Assembly: GCA_018003315.1 (NCBI GenBank)
Contig: JAGNEJ010000037.1
Location: forward strand, 1-41,840
Source of the DNA: Verrucomicrobiales bacterium
GTDB taxonomy: Bacteria > Verrucomicrobiota > Verrucomicrobiia > Verrucomicrobiales > V1-33
Reading direction: 5' to 3'
DNA length: 41,840 nucleotides
Shown here: one piece after another, positions 1-8,075 of the stretch
Layout: the number at the start of each line of letters is the position of its first letter
Numbering within the stretch: the stretch's first letter is position 1
The notes under the pieces: generated by a model
What the model was told of the DNA's origin: nothing
The model's database searches: none
Seen by the model: only the letters and a program-made list of their open reading frames with translations
Translations under genes and position numbers: made by a program

Positions 1-1
1 T

Positions 2-736
2 CCGCAGGAAAAGGAACTGCCGAAAACCCTGCAGGAACAGAATGAAAAGCTGCGCGATTCCTTTCAGATCGAAGGCTATCCAACCATTGTGCTGGCTGAT
101 GCCGCGGGCAAACCGTATGCCAAAACCGGCTATCAGGAGGGCGGCCCCACGGAATACCTGAAACATCTTGCGGAACTGCGCGCCGTCCGGGAAAAGCGCG
201 ATGCCGCATTTGCCCTGGCGGCAAAAGCCGATGGGCTGGAGAAGGCCAAGCACCTGGCCGCCGGACTGGATGCCCTGGGCGAGGACATCGTGGGAACCCA
301 TTATGCCACCACCGTGGATGAAATCATCGCGCTGGACAACGATGACGCACTCGGGTTGAAGAAAAAGCACGAATCCCAACGAGCCCTCAGGAAGCTGGAG
401 GAAAAGCTGCAGGCCCTGCACGGCGAAGGGAAATTCGACGATTATGCCAAGGCGATTGACGCCTTCATCGACGAACACAAGCTCGCAGGAGAACAGAAGC
501 AGCGGGTCATGATGATGAAGATGCCCCTGTTCGACGAAACCAAGCTGGATGCCGCGGAAAAGCTGTTGGGCGAAGTGATCAAGCTCGACGACAAGAGCGA
601 AACCGCCCAGCAGGCCCGGGAAATCATCGAGCAGATCAATGACATCCGCACCCAGCAGAAGGAGGACGAAAAAAACAAGGACGGCAAGCCGGCAGAAACG
701 GAAAAGGAAGCAGGCAAAGCGGAAAAGCAACCCTGA
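2..736 (+). CDS. Thioredoxin-fold family protein (5' end outside window)
   Basis: The reading frame is open from base 2, so the start lies upstream of the window; 244 residues are visible. The first ~45 look like the C-terminal half of a thioredoxin fold: an FQIEGYPTIVLAD strand with the cis-proline-type YPT, then a beta hairpin (GKPYAKTGY) and an amphipathic helix. The CxxC region, if present, is off the window. After this comes about 180 residues of charged helix rich in Lys, Glu and Ala, ending in a very basic/acidic tail (KEDEKNKDGKPAETEKEAG), plausibly coiled-coil. A GTG at 89 could be misread as a start, but the fold homology continues upstream of it. A periplasmic thioredoxin-like role is likely for the family, but the redox motif cannot be checked here. 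The stop is followed within a few bases by the next gene. Confidence 0.75.
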   Translation, partial: PQEKELPKTLQEQNEKLRDSFQIEGYPTIVLADAAGKPYAKTGYQEGGPTEYLKHLAELRAVREKRDAAFALAAKADGLEKAKHLAAGLDALGEDIVGTHYATTVDEIIALDNDDALGLKKKHESQRALRKLEEKLQALHGEGKFDDYAKAIDAFIDEHKLAGEQKQRVMMMKMPLFDETKLDAAEKLLGEVIKLDDKSETAQQAREIIEQINDIRTQQKEDEKNKDGKPAETEKEAGKAEKQP

Positions 737-740
737 CGCA

Positions 741-1622
741 TTGAGTTTCCGGCTGGAAATGCTGCAGGTTGCCCGTCTGGCTCCGAGCGTGCTGGGGGAT
801 GCGACCGAACTGGTGCGGGACTTTCTGCTGGCCCAGCAGAATCCGGACGGCGGATTTCGCGACCGCGCCGGACGCAGCGATCTTTACTACACAGTCTTCG
901 GCATCGAAGGCATCCAGGCCCTGCGCCACGAAATGCCGCGGGATTCGCTGTGCGGATTCCTGAATCGTCACGGCGATGGTGAAGGACTGGACTTCGTGCA
1001 TCTCTGCTGCCTGCTCCGCTGTCGGGCCGCCTGCGGCGACGCGCAAACGGCATCCAGCCGCGAAGTGCTGCGCCGCATCGAAACCTTCCGCACCCAGGAT
1101 GGCGGCTACAACCAACGGGCCGCCGCCCCCCGCTGCACCGCCTATGCCTGCCTGCTGGGCTGGAGCGCCTATGCCGATGCCGGATTGGTGCCACCCGATC
1201 CAGAAAAAATCGCCACCGCTCTGCATTCCCTGCAAACCCCCGATGGGGCCTTTGCCAACGAACCCGGACTGCCCCTGGGCACCACTCCCGCCACCGCTGC
1301 TGGTGCGGCACTGTTGCGCCATCTCGGTCGGCCTGTCCCGGAGTCCCTGCCTCTCTGGCTGCTGGCCCAGGCCCACCCTGACGGCGGATTCAAGGCCTTT
1401 CCCGGCGCGCCCATGCCGGACCTCCTTTCCACCGCGGTGGCGCTGCATGCGCTCGATGCCCAGTTGGTTTCCCGTGCCTCCCTCAAGGAGAAATGTCTCG
1501 ATTTCGTGGATTCGCTCTGGGACGCGACCGGAGGATTTCACGGCAACTGGGCGGAAGACTTCCTGGATGCCGAATACACCTACTACGGGCTGCTGGCCCT
1601 CGGCCACCTGAGTTTGGAATAG
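741..1622 (+). CDS. Prenyltransferase/squalene-cyclase-type alpha-alpha barrel repeat protein
   Basis: About 293 residues. The sequence repeats the alpha-toroid signature of terpene cyclases and protein prenyltransferase beta subunits: [37 protein letters not shown] and [10 protein letters not shown], each followed by a helix such as STAVALHAL or [12 protein letters not shown]. At about 290 residues it is near the size of a beta subunit and far shorter than squalene-hopene cyclase (~630), and the cyclase DxDD motif is not seen. The catalytic activity is therefore unknown. The start is uncertain: TTG at 741 gives [13 protein letters not shown], and ATG at 759 begins inside the same conserved stretch. 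It begins 4 bases after the thioredoxin-fold gene, so the two are probably cotranscribed. The frame is also open upstream of 741, but that part overlaps the previous gene and is low-complexity. Confidence 0.75.
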   Translation: MSFRLEMLQVARLAPSVLGDATELVRDFLLAQQNPDGGFRDRAGRSDLYYTVFGIEGIQALRHEMPRDSLCGFLNRHGDGEGLDFVHLCCLLRCRAACGDAQTASSREVLRRIETFRTQDGGYNQRAAAPRCTAYACLLGWSAYADAGLVPPDPEKIATALHSLQTPDGAFANEPGLPLGTTPATAAGAALLRHLGRPVPESLPLWLLAQAHPDGGFKAFPGAPMPDLLSTAVALHALDAQLVSRASLKEKCLDFVDSLWDATGGFHGNWAEDFLDAEYTYYGLLALGHLSLE

Positions 1623-1737
1623 CCAGGCGAACCATCACCGGCTTGCAGGACCGGCACCGGAAATTCCCCTTGCGCCGGGAAGGATCGGATTACTTTCCTG
1701 TTCCGCCCACCACCTTGTCCCCCACCCCAGACGCACC

Positions 1738-2706
1738 ATGAGCACCACTTCCAGTTCCCTCGCCCAGCTCAAACAATTTACCACCGTCGTGGCCGACACC
1801 GGGGATTTTGAATCGATGCGTGCCTACCAGCCGCAGGATGCCACGACCAATCCCTCGCTCATCCTGGCCGCTGCACAAAAACCCGCCTACCGGCATCTCA
1901 TCGACCAGGCGGTGGCCGAACTCAAAGGCTCAGGAAAATCCGGCAGCGCCCTGGTGGGAAGCGTCATCGACCGCATTCTGATTTTGTTTGGCACGGAAAT
2001 TCTGGACATCGTGCCCGGACGTGTCAGCACCGAAGTGGATGCCCGGCTTTCCTTCGACACGGAAGGCACCCTGACAAAAGCGCGGGAACTGATTTCCCTG
2101 TATGAAAAGCACGGGATTTCCCGCGACCGGATTCTCATCAAGATCGCATCCACCTGGGAAGGCATCCGGGCCGCGGAGATTCTCCAGAAAGAGGGCATCA
2201 AATGCAACCTGACCCTGCTGTTTAGCCTCATTCAGGCCGTCGCCTGCGCCGAGGCCAGGGTGCAGCTCATCTCGCCGTTTGTCGGCCGCATTTACGACTG
2301 GCACAAAAAGCAGTCCGGCACGGACTATGCGGGTGCCGACGACCCCGGCGTGCACTCGGTGCAGCAGGTGTATGCCTACTACAAGCACTTCGGCTACGCC
2401 ACGGAAGTCATGGGTGCCAGTTTCCGCAATGTCGGGCAGATCGTGGAACTGGCCGGATGCGATCTGCTGACCATCAGCCCGGACCTGCTGAAATCCCTGC
2501 AGGACTCCACGGCACCGGTCGTCCGGAAGCTGGATCCCGCCGCGGCCAAATCTGCAAAGATTTCCCGCGTCCCGTGCGACGAAAAATCCTTCCGCTATCT
2601 GCTCAACGAGGACGCAATGGCCACGGAGAAAACCGCCGAAGGCATCCGCAAGTTTGCCGCTGACATGGTCAAGCTGGAACAACTCGTTGCCGCTGCGCTC
2701 CAGTAA
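1738..2706 (+). CDS. tal: Transaldolase
   Basis: A 322-residue protein, full length for the TalA/TalB class. It transfers a dihydroxyacetone unit between sedoheptulose 7-phosphate and glyceraldehyde 3-phosphate in the cytosolic non-oxidative pentose phosphate pathway. The hallmark [20 protein letters not shown]-type N-terminus is followed by [13 protein letters not shown]. The Schiff-base lysine lies at Lys135 in [13 protein letters not shown], and the phosphate-binding region around [10 protein letters not shown] is intact. A 115-base gap separates it from the gene upstream. It is convergent with the binding-protein gene downstream, with only 17 bases between the stops. No Shine-Dalgarno is visible before the ATG. 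The assignment is secure. Confidence 0.97.
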   Translation: MSTTSSSLAQLKQFTTVVADTGDFESMRAYQPQDATTNPSLILAAAQKPAYRHLIDQAVAELKGSGKSGSALVGSVIDRILILFGTEILDIVPGRVSTEVDARLSFDTEGTLTKARELISLYEKHGISRDRILIKIASTWEGIRAAEILQKEGIKCNLTLLFSLIQAVACAEARVQLISPFVGRIYDWHKKQSGTDYAGADDPGVHSVQQVYAYYKHFGYATEVMGASFRNVGQIVELAGCDLLTISPDLLKSLQDSTAPVVRKLDPAAAKSAKISRVPCDEKSFRYLLNEDAMATEKTAEGIRKFAADMVKLEQLVAAALQ

Positions 2707-2723
2707 CGCAACGGGCCGGATTT

Positions 2724-3515
2724 TCATTCGAACACAAACGGCACCCCGCGCTCCTTCAGTGCGTCGCGCTCATTCTTCAAGTAGCGTTCCGCCAGCCGGT
2801 CGAACCCGCCCTGCTTCCGGTACTCTGCCAGAAAGGCATTCACTTTCGTGCGCAGCCCGTCCTCGCCCTTGCGCAGGGCGATCGCCCAAGCCTCGCTCTG
2901 CAGCGGCTGCAACAGCGCCCGGGTGGCTTCCGGTTGCGCCAGGTGGAAGCGCAGCACCGACAACTGGTCGTAAACGAACGCATCCGCCTTCTTCTGCACG
3001 ATTTCCAACATGCAGGCGGTTTCGTTGTCGAGCAACTGCAGGCTGGCATCCGGCAGCTGCTGCCTGACAAAATCGACCGCTGTGGTGTTCATCCTTGCCA
3101 CCACTTTCGTACCGGGTTTTTTCAGATCATCCAGCCCCTGCGCCGTCGATGCTGCGGGCACCAGCAGGGCCAGACCGATGCGGCAGTAGGCGTCGGAGAA
3201 ATCGATCGATTCGCGGCGTTTCGGAGTATCGGTCATTGAGGATAGAATCAGGTCGATTTTTCCCGTCTTGAGCGCCGTCTCCAGCCCCTTGAACGGCATG
3301 ACTTCGATTTGCAGCGGACGCTCCAGGGTCCTGGCCAAATCCTCCGCCAGACGCACGCTGGTTCCATCCGGATTTCCCTCCCGGTCCTGCATTTCGAATG
3401 GCGGGGTGCTCAGTTCCATGCCCACCACCAGCGGCGCCGGGCCGGATTGCGATTTCCGGCACTGACAAAACAGCAGTGGCAGCAGAAGGCTCAGAACAAG
3501 GCATGAAGAACGCAT
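2724..3515 (-). CDS. Family 3 extracellular solute-binding lipoprotein (amino-acid type)
   Basis: A 263-residue periplasmic binding protein of the SBP_bac_3 family (polar amino acids and related solutes). It has an N-terminal lipoprotein signal with hydrophobic core LVLSLLLPLLFCQC, so it is probably tethered to a membrane. The family pattern is clear: LVVGMELSTPPFEMQDREGNPDG, VRLAEDLARTLERPL, GKIDLILSSMTDTPKRRESIDFSDAY, and the second-lobe signature around KKADAFVYDQLSVL. The ATG at 3515 is chosen because it places a short basic n-region before the hydrophobic core; ATG at 3533 is also possible. No ABC permease or ATPase accompanies it. The gene upstream on the same strand, 56 bases away, is a DASS-type symporter. 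It could be an orphan binding protein or a sensory protein; the ligand is unknown. Confidence 0.88.
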   Translation of the reverse strand: MRSSCLVLSLLLPLLFCQCRKSQSGPAPLVVGMELSTPPFEMQDREGNPDGTSVRLAEDLARTLERPLQIEVMPFKGLETALKTGKIDLILSSMTDTPKRRESIDFSDAYCRIGLALLVPAASTAQGLDDLKKPGTKVVARMNTTAVDFVRQQLPDASLQLLDNETACMLEIVQKKADAFVYDQLSVLRFHLAQPEATRALLQPLQSEAWAIALRKGEDGLRTKVNAFLAEYRKQGGFDRLAERYLKNERDALKERGVPFVFE

Positions 3516-3571
3516 GCACCATGCTTGCCGCATCCTCACGGGATTCAAGCGCGAAGCCGCGAAACGGAGAC

Positions 3572-4996
3572 TCAAAACACCAGCCAGCCCAGCAGGCCGA
3601 TGCAGAGCACGCAGGCGGCATCCAACAGGAGCCCGCAGCGGATCATGTCGCGCTGCGGGACTTTTCCGGTGCCGAACACCAAGGCATTGGGCGGAGTCGC
3701 CACCGGCATCATGAATCCACAGGAGGCCGCCAGCCCCACGGGAACCACCAGCTTTTCGGGAGGCAATCCCATTTCCAGCGCGACCTTGGAAAACACCGGC
3801 ACCATCAGCGTGGCCACTGCGGTGTTGCTGGCAAATTCACTGAGCAGCGTCACCGCCGCTGCCAGTCCCAGCAGCAGCAGCACCAGCGGCCAGCCCCCGG
3901 TCATCACCGTAAATCCGCGTGCCAAAAACACGCTGGCGCCGGTTTCCTCCAGCAGCCTCCCCAACAACAGTCCGCCGCCAAAGAGCAGCAGCACGCCCCA
4001 TTCCACGCTCCGCTCCAGTTCCTTCCACGGCAGCAGCCGCAGCAGGCAAACCGCCGCCACACCGCAGAGGGCGACCACCGTGTCAAAGTTTTTGGGCTTC
4101 CCCAGCAGGGCCGCCAGCGGAGCGCTGAACAGCCACGCCAGAATGACTCCCGCAAAGACCAGCAGTGTCAGGATCCGCGGAAGCGTCCACCGCCATGCGG
4201 ATGTTTCCGCGGGAATGCGCCAGGAAAACGAGGGGCGGAAAAAGCCCAGGAGGATTGCCAGAAGCGCCGGCAGGAACAAGGCAAATGCCGGCAGTCCGAA
4301 GCGGAACCAGTCATTGAATTCAAGCTGCAAGGCCTGCGCCACCACGCCGTTGGGCGGCGTGCCCACCAGACTGCCCACGCCGCCCACGCTGGCCGCGAAG
4401 GCAATTCCCAGCAGCAAAAAGACCTCGGCCCGGCGACGTTCCGCAGCGGGAAGCTCCAGTTTCGCTGCCATGCCCAGCGCCAGTGGCAGCATCATGGCGG
4501 CGGTCGCGGTATTGCTGATCCACATGGAAATAACTGCCGTGGCCAGGATCATCAGCAGAGCTGCCACGGTAAAGCGTCCATGCGCAGCGGCAATGAGCCT
4601 TCCAGCCAGCCAGCGGTCCAGCCCGTGATGCCGCAGTGTTCCGGCGATGACGAAGCCTCCGAAAAACAGGAACAGCACGGGATCAGCAAACGGAGCCAGC
4701 GCCGACTCCACCCTGCTCCCCGTAAAAAAAACCGCCATCAGCGGAATCAGCAACGCCGTGGCGCTCACCGGAAGCGCCTCGGTCAGCCAGAGAAATGCCG
4801 TGACGCTCAGGATCGCCAGCCCGTCGCGCACCCGGTCTCCATTCAGCCCGCCGGTTGCCAGTGTTTCCTCATGCAACGGAAGGAGCCGGCGCACGGCAAA
4901 AAACAATCCCGCGGCTGCCAGCAGCATTGCCGGTCCAAACCAACGGACGTGGGGACGGACTTCGTTTTCGTCAGGATCGGGAACTGAAAGCGGCAT
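3572..4996 (-). CDS. DASS/SLC13-family sodium-coupled anion symporter
   Basis: About 474 residues with many hydrophobic segments. Both SLC13 hairpin motifs are present: ISNTATAAMMLPLALGMAAK paired with VGTPPNGVVAQ in the first half, and ASNTAVATLMVPV paired with MPVATPPNALVFGTG in the second. These SNT and TPPN signatures bind sodium and a carboxylate or sulfate in the inner membrane. Substrates in the family are dicarboxylates, citrate or sulfate; which one applies here cannot be read from the sequence. The start at 4996 gives MPLSVPDPDENEVRP before the first TM; ATG at 5062 would add 22 residues. Neither has a convincing Shine-Dalgarno. The gene precedes the orphan binding protein on the same strand, suggesting a two-gene transcript. 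Confidence 0.92.
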   Translation of the reverse strand: MPLSVPDPDENEVRPHVRWFGPAMLLAAAGLFFAVRRLLPLHEETLATGGLNGDRVRDGLAILSVTAFLWLTEALPVSATALLIPLMAVFFTGSRVESALAPFADPVLFLFFGGFVIAGTLRHHGLDRWLAGRLIAAAHGRFTVAALLMILATAVISMWISNTATAAMMLPLALGMAAKLELPAAERRRAEVFLLLGIAFAASVGGVGSLVGTPPNGVVAQALQLEFNDWFRFGLPAFALFLPALLAILLGFFRPSFSWRIPAETSAWRWTLPRILTLLVFAGVILAWLFSAPLAALLGKPKNFDTVVALCGVAAVCLLRLLPWKELERSVEWGVLLLFGGGLLLGRLLEETGASVFLARGFTVMTGGWPLVLLLLGLAAAVTLLSEFASNTAVATLMVPVFSKVALEMGLPPEKLVVPVGLAASCGFMMPVATPPNALVFGTGKVPQRDMIRCGLLLDAACVLCIGLLGWLVF

Positions 4997-5332
4997 CAGG
5001 GAGCAAAGACTGGGTGGGATTTCTAGCAGAAGCGGCGGCTCATCGCCCAGAAAATTCACCATGCCTCCCGCCAGAGTCCACGCATTCAAGGCGCACGACA
5101 AAATCCGTTCTTTTCTCTTGCCACCCTTGCGGCAGCTTCTATTCTGGCAGCGCTTTGGACGCCAGCCCAAGGCAAAGGAGGCAGTCCGGTTGGATCTATT
5201 TATGCGAGTTGGGGGTTTCTCGCAGATTCACCGATCGGGCTGCCTCTTTTGCGTTCCCGCCAATCTTCCCTAAAAACCGCGGACGCAAAGAATTGGCGGG
5301 CGCATTGCTTGCGGAGCATCTATGGTGGCGGA
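4997..5332. other. Intergenic region between divergent genes (symporter and release-factor-like)
   Basis: A 336-base gap between divergently transcribed genes. No frame in it has protein-like composition. It must hold promoters for both directions, but no hexamer pair stands out. The one clear structure is a 9-bp inverted repeat at 5256-5300, listed separately. Confidence 0.6.
5256..5300. repeat. Perfect 9-bp inverted repeat upstream of the release-factor-like gene
   Basis: CCCGCCAAT at 5256-5264 is exactly complementary to ATTGGCGGG at 5292-5300, with a 27-base spacer. There is no T-run after either arm, so it is not a typical terminator. It lies 33 bases before the start of the release-factor-like gene, where an operator or leader hairpin could sit. 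A function is inference only. Confidence 0.55.
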
Positions 5333-5737
5333 ATGATCAGTCGCGAAAAAATGCGCCGGGTGCTGGAGCGCCTGGCCAGCCTCGGGGTCCACAGGGACGA
5401 CCTTGAGGAATCCTTTGTGCGCGGCTCCGGGGCCGGAGGGCAGAAGATCAACAAGACCTCCTCTACCGTGGTGCTGCGGCACCTGCCCACTGGCATTGAA
5501 GTGCGCTGTCAGGAGGAGCGCTCCCTGACCCAGAACCGCTGTCTGGCACGCATTGAACTTTGTGAAAAAATCGAATCCCGGCGGCTTCGTCAGAAGCTGG
5601 CCAAGGCCGCGGCTGTTTCCCGGCAGCGGGCAAAAAACCGCCGCCGCTCCGCCGCGGAAAAGGCCCGCCTCCTCGAATCAAAACGCCGCCGCAGTCAGAC
5701 CAAACGGCTGCGCGGCAAGCCTAGAAACGACGACTGA
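5333..5737 (+). CDS. Small GGQ peptide chain release factor-like protein
   Basis: A 134-residue stand-alone RF-1 catalytic domain. The GGQ loop is intact in GSGAGGQKINKTSSTVVLRH (about residues 26-45), which in the family positions water to hydrolyse peptidyl-tRNA in the ribosomal peptidyl transferase centre. It lacks codon-recognition domains. The core continues GIEVRCQEERSLTQNRCLARIELCEKIE, closer in pattern to mitochondrial MTRFR (C12orf65) and similar bacterial proteins than to ArfB, and ends in a strongly basic tail (RQRAKNRRRSAAEKARL and SKRRRSQTKRLRG) expected to bind rRNA. A ribosome-rescue role is likely. The ATG at 5333 is chosen because the domain starts right after it. It overlaps the next gene by one base (TGATG). 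Confidence 0.88.
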   Translation: MISREKMRRVLERLASLGVHRDDLEESFVRGSGAGGQKINKTSSTVVLRHLPTGIEVRCQEERSLTQNRCLARIELCEKIESRRLRQKLAKAAAVSRQRAKNRRRSAAEKARLLESKRRRSQTKRLRGKPRNDD

Positions 5738-6249
5738 TGCCTCCTGACAAAAAATCCAAACTCGATTCCATCCGCCCCCGCATGACGCCCGGACGGCGCT
5801 TCCTGTTGATTGTTTGGATTTTCATCGTTTTCCTGATCACCTTTTTCCTGTTCAAGCGAACGGGCGGGCGCATCCTGATTTTCCTGCTCATCTTCCTCCC
5901 GCTGATCTTTGGCCTGCTGCTGGGCCTGCGGATGCTGCGAAAGTTTGACGATGTCCTGGCGGCCTTACTCGGAGGTGATCCCGGCCCCCGCCCGCCCAAA
6001 TCCTCCGCTGCTCCTGTCGGTAGCAAAGCGGACTTCACCGCATTCATGCAATTCCTGCGGGACAAACGCACCGCGGGGCAATTCACCCGATCCGAACTGG
6101 CCCGCTGGTGCGGCGCCCGCGGCATGCAGGCGGAGGCCGTCTGCCAAGTCGGGATCAGCAAGGGGTGGTTCCGTGAGATCGGCGGCACCCTGGTCATCAC
6201 CAGCACGGGTGATCAGGTCATTGCCCGACATTTCGGGGAGGCCGCCTGA
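5737..6249 (+). CDS. Two-TM membrane protein with possible winged-helix-like C-terminus
   Basis: 170 residues, not a recognised family. A basic N-terminus is followed by two close hydrophobic helices (about residues 22-39, FLLIVWIFIVFLITFFLF, and 46-64, ILIFLLIFLPLIFGLLLGL), so both ends should face the cytoplasm. After a Pro-rich linker (80-95) there is a soluble domain (about 98-167) with the rhythm helix-helix-helix-hairpin: FMQFLRDKRTAG, FTRSELARWCGARGM, AEAVCQVGISKGWF, GGTLVITSTGDQVIA. That resembles a small winged-helix domain, an inference from pattern only. The start codon overlaps the stop of the release-factor-like gene, so the two are translationally coupled. Confidence 0.75.
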   Translation: MPPDKKSKLDSIRPRMTPGRRFLLIVWIFIVFLITFFLFKRTGGRILIFLLIFLPLIFGLLLGLRMLRKFDDVLAALLGGDPGPRPPKSSAAPVGSKADFTAFMQFLRDKRTAGQFTRSELARWCGARGMQAEAVCQVGISKGWFREIGGTLVITSTGDQVIARHFGEAA

Positions 6250-6270
6250 CCCAGCCCGCTCCTTACGGAG

Positions 6271-6798
6271 TCATTTGGCGGGTGTCTTGGCGAGGCGGAC
6301 TTTCGCCCCGGCACCCTTCACGTTTTCCCAGAGCAGCCGGCCGCCATCAAATGCAGCCGCGTAACGGACTCCATTTTCCGTCACCATTCTGGCTGAAACC
6401 TTTCCGGTGGTTTTTCCCTGCCAGACGGTCTTGCCGTCCATTTGCACGGTCGTCTGACCATTCGTCGTCACGGTGGAAATTCCTTTTCCTTCCGGATCAA
6501 TGCTGGCGGGAGGTTCTGGCAGGGGCTCCTTGGATGAGCCGTCCTTCGCCTGCAATTTTGCGGCAGCTCCCTGCTCGTTTTCCCACAGCACTTTGTCCCC
6601 GTCGAAAGCGGCGGCCAGCTCACCTTGATCAGTCGTTTTGGAAAGCGTTCTGACCTTTCCGGATGCAGAACCGCTCCACACCTCCGTGCCATTCCAGCGC
6701 ACCGTGGCTTGCCCGTCTTTGGAAGTAATCGACACATTTCCCGAACGCAGCGGGGCGGCGACGGATAGCGACAGGAGCAGAAGCCATGTACTCTTCAT
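6271..6798 (-). CDS. Secreted protein with two tandem ~63-residue repeats
   Basis: 175 residues with a signal peptide (MKSTWLLLLSLSVAAPLRSG). The mature part is two copies of one module: residues ~21-83 and ~107-169, sharing the order DGQATVRWNGTEVWSG / NGQTTVQMDGKTVWQG, then SGKVR / TGKVSAR, then LAAAFDGDKVLWENEQGAAAKL / YAAAFDGGRLLWENVKGAGAKV. A Pro/Glu/Gly-rich linker joins them. The predicted strands suggest a small beta domain. The family is not recognised and no catalytic residues are obvious. It is convergent with the two-TM protein gene (21 bases apart). Confidence 0.78.
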   Translation of the reverse strand: MKSTWLLLLSLSVAAPLRSGNVSITSKDGQATVRWNGTEVWSGSASGKVRTLSKTTDQGELAAAFDGDKVLWENEQGAAAKLQAKDGSSKEPLPEPPASIDPEGKGISTVTTNGQTTVQMDGKTVWQGKTTGKVSARMVTENGVRYAAAFDGGRLLWENVKGAGAKVRLAKTPAK

Positions 6799-6888
6799 AA
6801 CATTTGCAGCATTGCATGCCCTGTCCGGCCTGTCAACTCAGGCAGTGCTACCGCACCGAAAACCAGGGAGGCTGCCGGTATCGCAATT

Positions 6889-6929
6889 AAAAAAACACCC
6901 CCTGCGAAGCAGGGATTCGCAGGGGGTGT
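6889..6929 (-). terminator. Rho-independent terminator of the tRNA-fMet transcript
   Basis: A perfect 14-bp stem (ACACCCCCTGCGAA at 6895-6908 against 6916-6929) with a 7-base loop. On the minus strand it is followed by seven T residues (the A-run at 6889-6895). It begins 7 bases after the CCA end of the tRNA, so it ends that short transcript. Confidence 0.92.
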
Positions 6930-6935
6930 GTGAAA

Positions 6936-7012
<77 letters not shown>

Positions 7013-7164
7013 ATTTGAAGGAGCGACACCATGTGGCGGCACGGATTTTTCGCAACTGAAAAGTGCTCCGGACTTGCAATTCTCATGACTCCAGCCACCC
7101 TTGGATTCCACTTTTCAACGCATCGCCATCCGGATTGAAGCAAACGTCCCCATCCCTCATCGCC

Positions 7165-8070
7165 ATGCTGGTCCTGTCCGGGACCGGTTTTATCGCGGGA
7201 CGCTCCCTGTTTCCAAAATCCGATCCGGCCAAGCAGGCGGACCGGATGCGTGCCGACATGGAACGGGCCTACACGGAGCGAACGGGATTGGGCGGAGCGT
7301 TCGTTTCCGCATTGCGCGAGATGCACGCCGCCTTGCAGCAGCCGGGGGCTGACCCGGCAGCACTGTGGGCTACCACCGCCGCGGGCAACGACCCCGACGC
7401 GCTCAAAGGAGCGAAATTGGAAATGATCGCCGCCGCGGCGCAATCCTCTCCAACCACATCCGCCTTCGTCAAACAACATGCGGTGGAGTCGCCATGGAAT
7501 TTCCTGCTGCCAAAACCGGAAGCAGGCAAAGGCACCGCCGCACCCGCCACAATAACCTCCGGAGAAACGGCGAGCCTCGCGGTGCTTCGCGAAAACTACC
7601 AGGCTGCCATCGGATCCGCACGCCCGCAGGCAGCCGAGACCCTCGCCCGGGGCCTGGCCAGGTGTGATCCAGCACTTGCGGAAACCTGGATCGGAACCCT
7701 GACCGATGCTGCGGAGCGCGCCGCGGCCCTGACCGGAGCTGCTGGCGGCTGGGCGGAAGCGGAACCGGTGCGAGCCACCGAATGGGTTGCCACCCTGCCA
7801 GAAGGACCTGAACAGGATGCTGCCGCCGCCGGATTTGCCAGCAACGCTGCGGCGGCCAATCCTCTGATGGCGCTGTCCTGGGGCCTTCAGATCAGCACCC
7901 GCGAAAAACGCATGGAAATCATGGACGCCGCCTTGCGGGCGGCTGCCAAGCGGGACCCGGAGGCGGCCAAGCTGCGCATCGAAGCCGCCACCGGTCTGGA
8001 GGAACGCGAGAAGCTGGACTATTTGGAGAGCCTCGCCGGCTACGCGACCGGCGCAGGTCTTGCCCCCTGA
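7165..8070 (+). CDS. Membrane-anchored alpha-helical repeat protein (first of a pair)
   Basis: 301 residues. ATG at 7165 is chosen because it begins a hydrophobic anchor (MLVLSGTGFIAGRSLF); the frame is open upstream but is not protein-like. The rest is Ala-rich paired helices in a loose repeat of about 30-35 residues with recurring W near the start of a helix and a P-E-G turn (WIGTLTDAAERAAALTGAAG, WVATLPEGPEQDAAAAGFAS, LSWGLQISTREKRMEIMDAA). This fits the alpha-solenoid repeat proteins common in Verrucomicrobiota, which have no assigned function. No catalytic motif is seen. The next gene starts 5 bases after the stop and has the same layout, so the pair is probably one operon. Confidence 0.75.
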   Translation: MLVLSGTGFIAGRSLFPKSDPAKQADRMRADMERAYTERTGLGGAFVSALREMHAALQQPGADPAALWATTAAGNDPDALKGAKLEMIAAAAQSSPTTSAFVKQHAVESPWNFLLPKPEAGKGTAAPATITSGETASLAVLRENYQAAIGSARPQAAETLARGLARCDPALAETWIGTLTDAAERAAALTGAAGGWAEAEPVRATEWVATLPEGPEQDAAAAGFASNAAAANPLMALSWGLQISTREKRMEIMDAALRAAAKRDPEAAKLRIEAATGLEEREKLDYLESLAGYATGAGLAP

Positions 8071-8075
8071 TTGCC

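Noticed and set aside
442-1607. Minus-strand frames across the thioredoxin-fold and prenyltransferase-like genes
   Set aside because: Shadows of plus-strand genes with clear repeat motifs; no signal or domain.
3398-4987. Long plus-strand frame of 529 codons
   Set aside because: It is antisense to the symporter gene and is Gln/His/Arg-rich with no domain.
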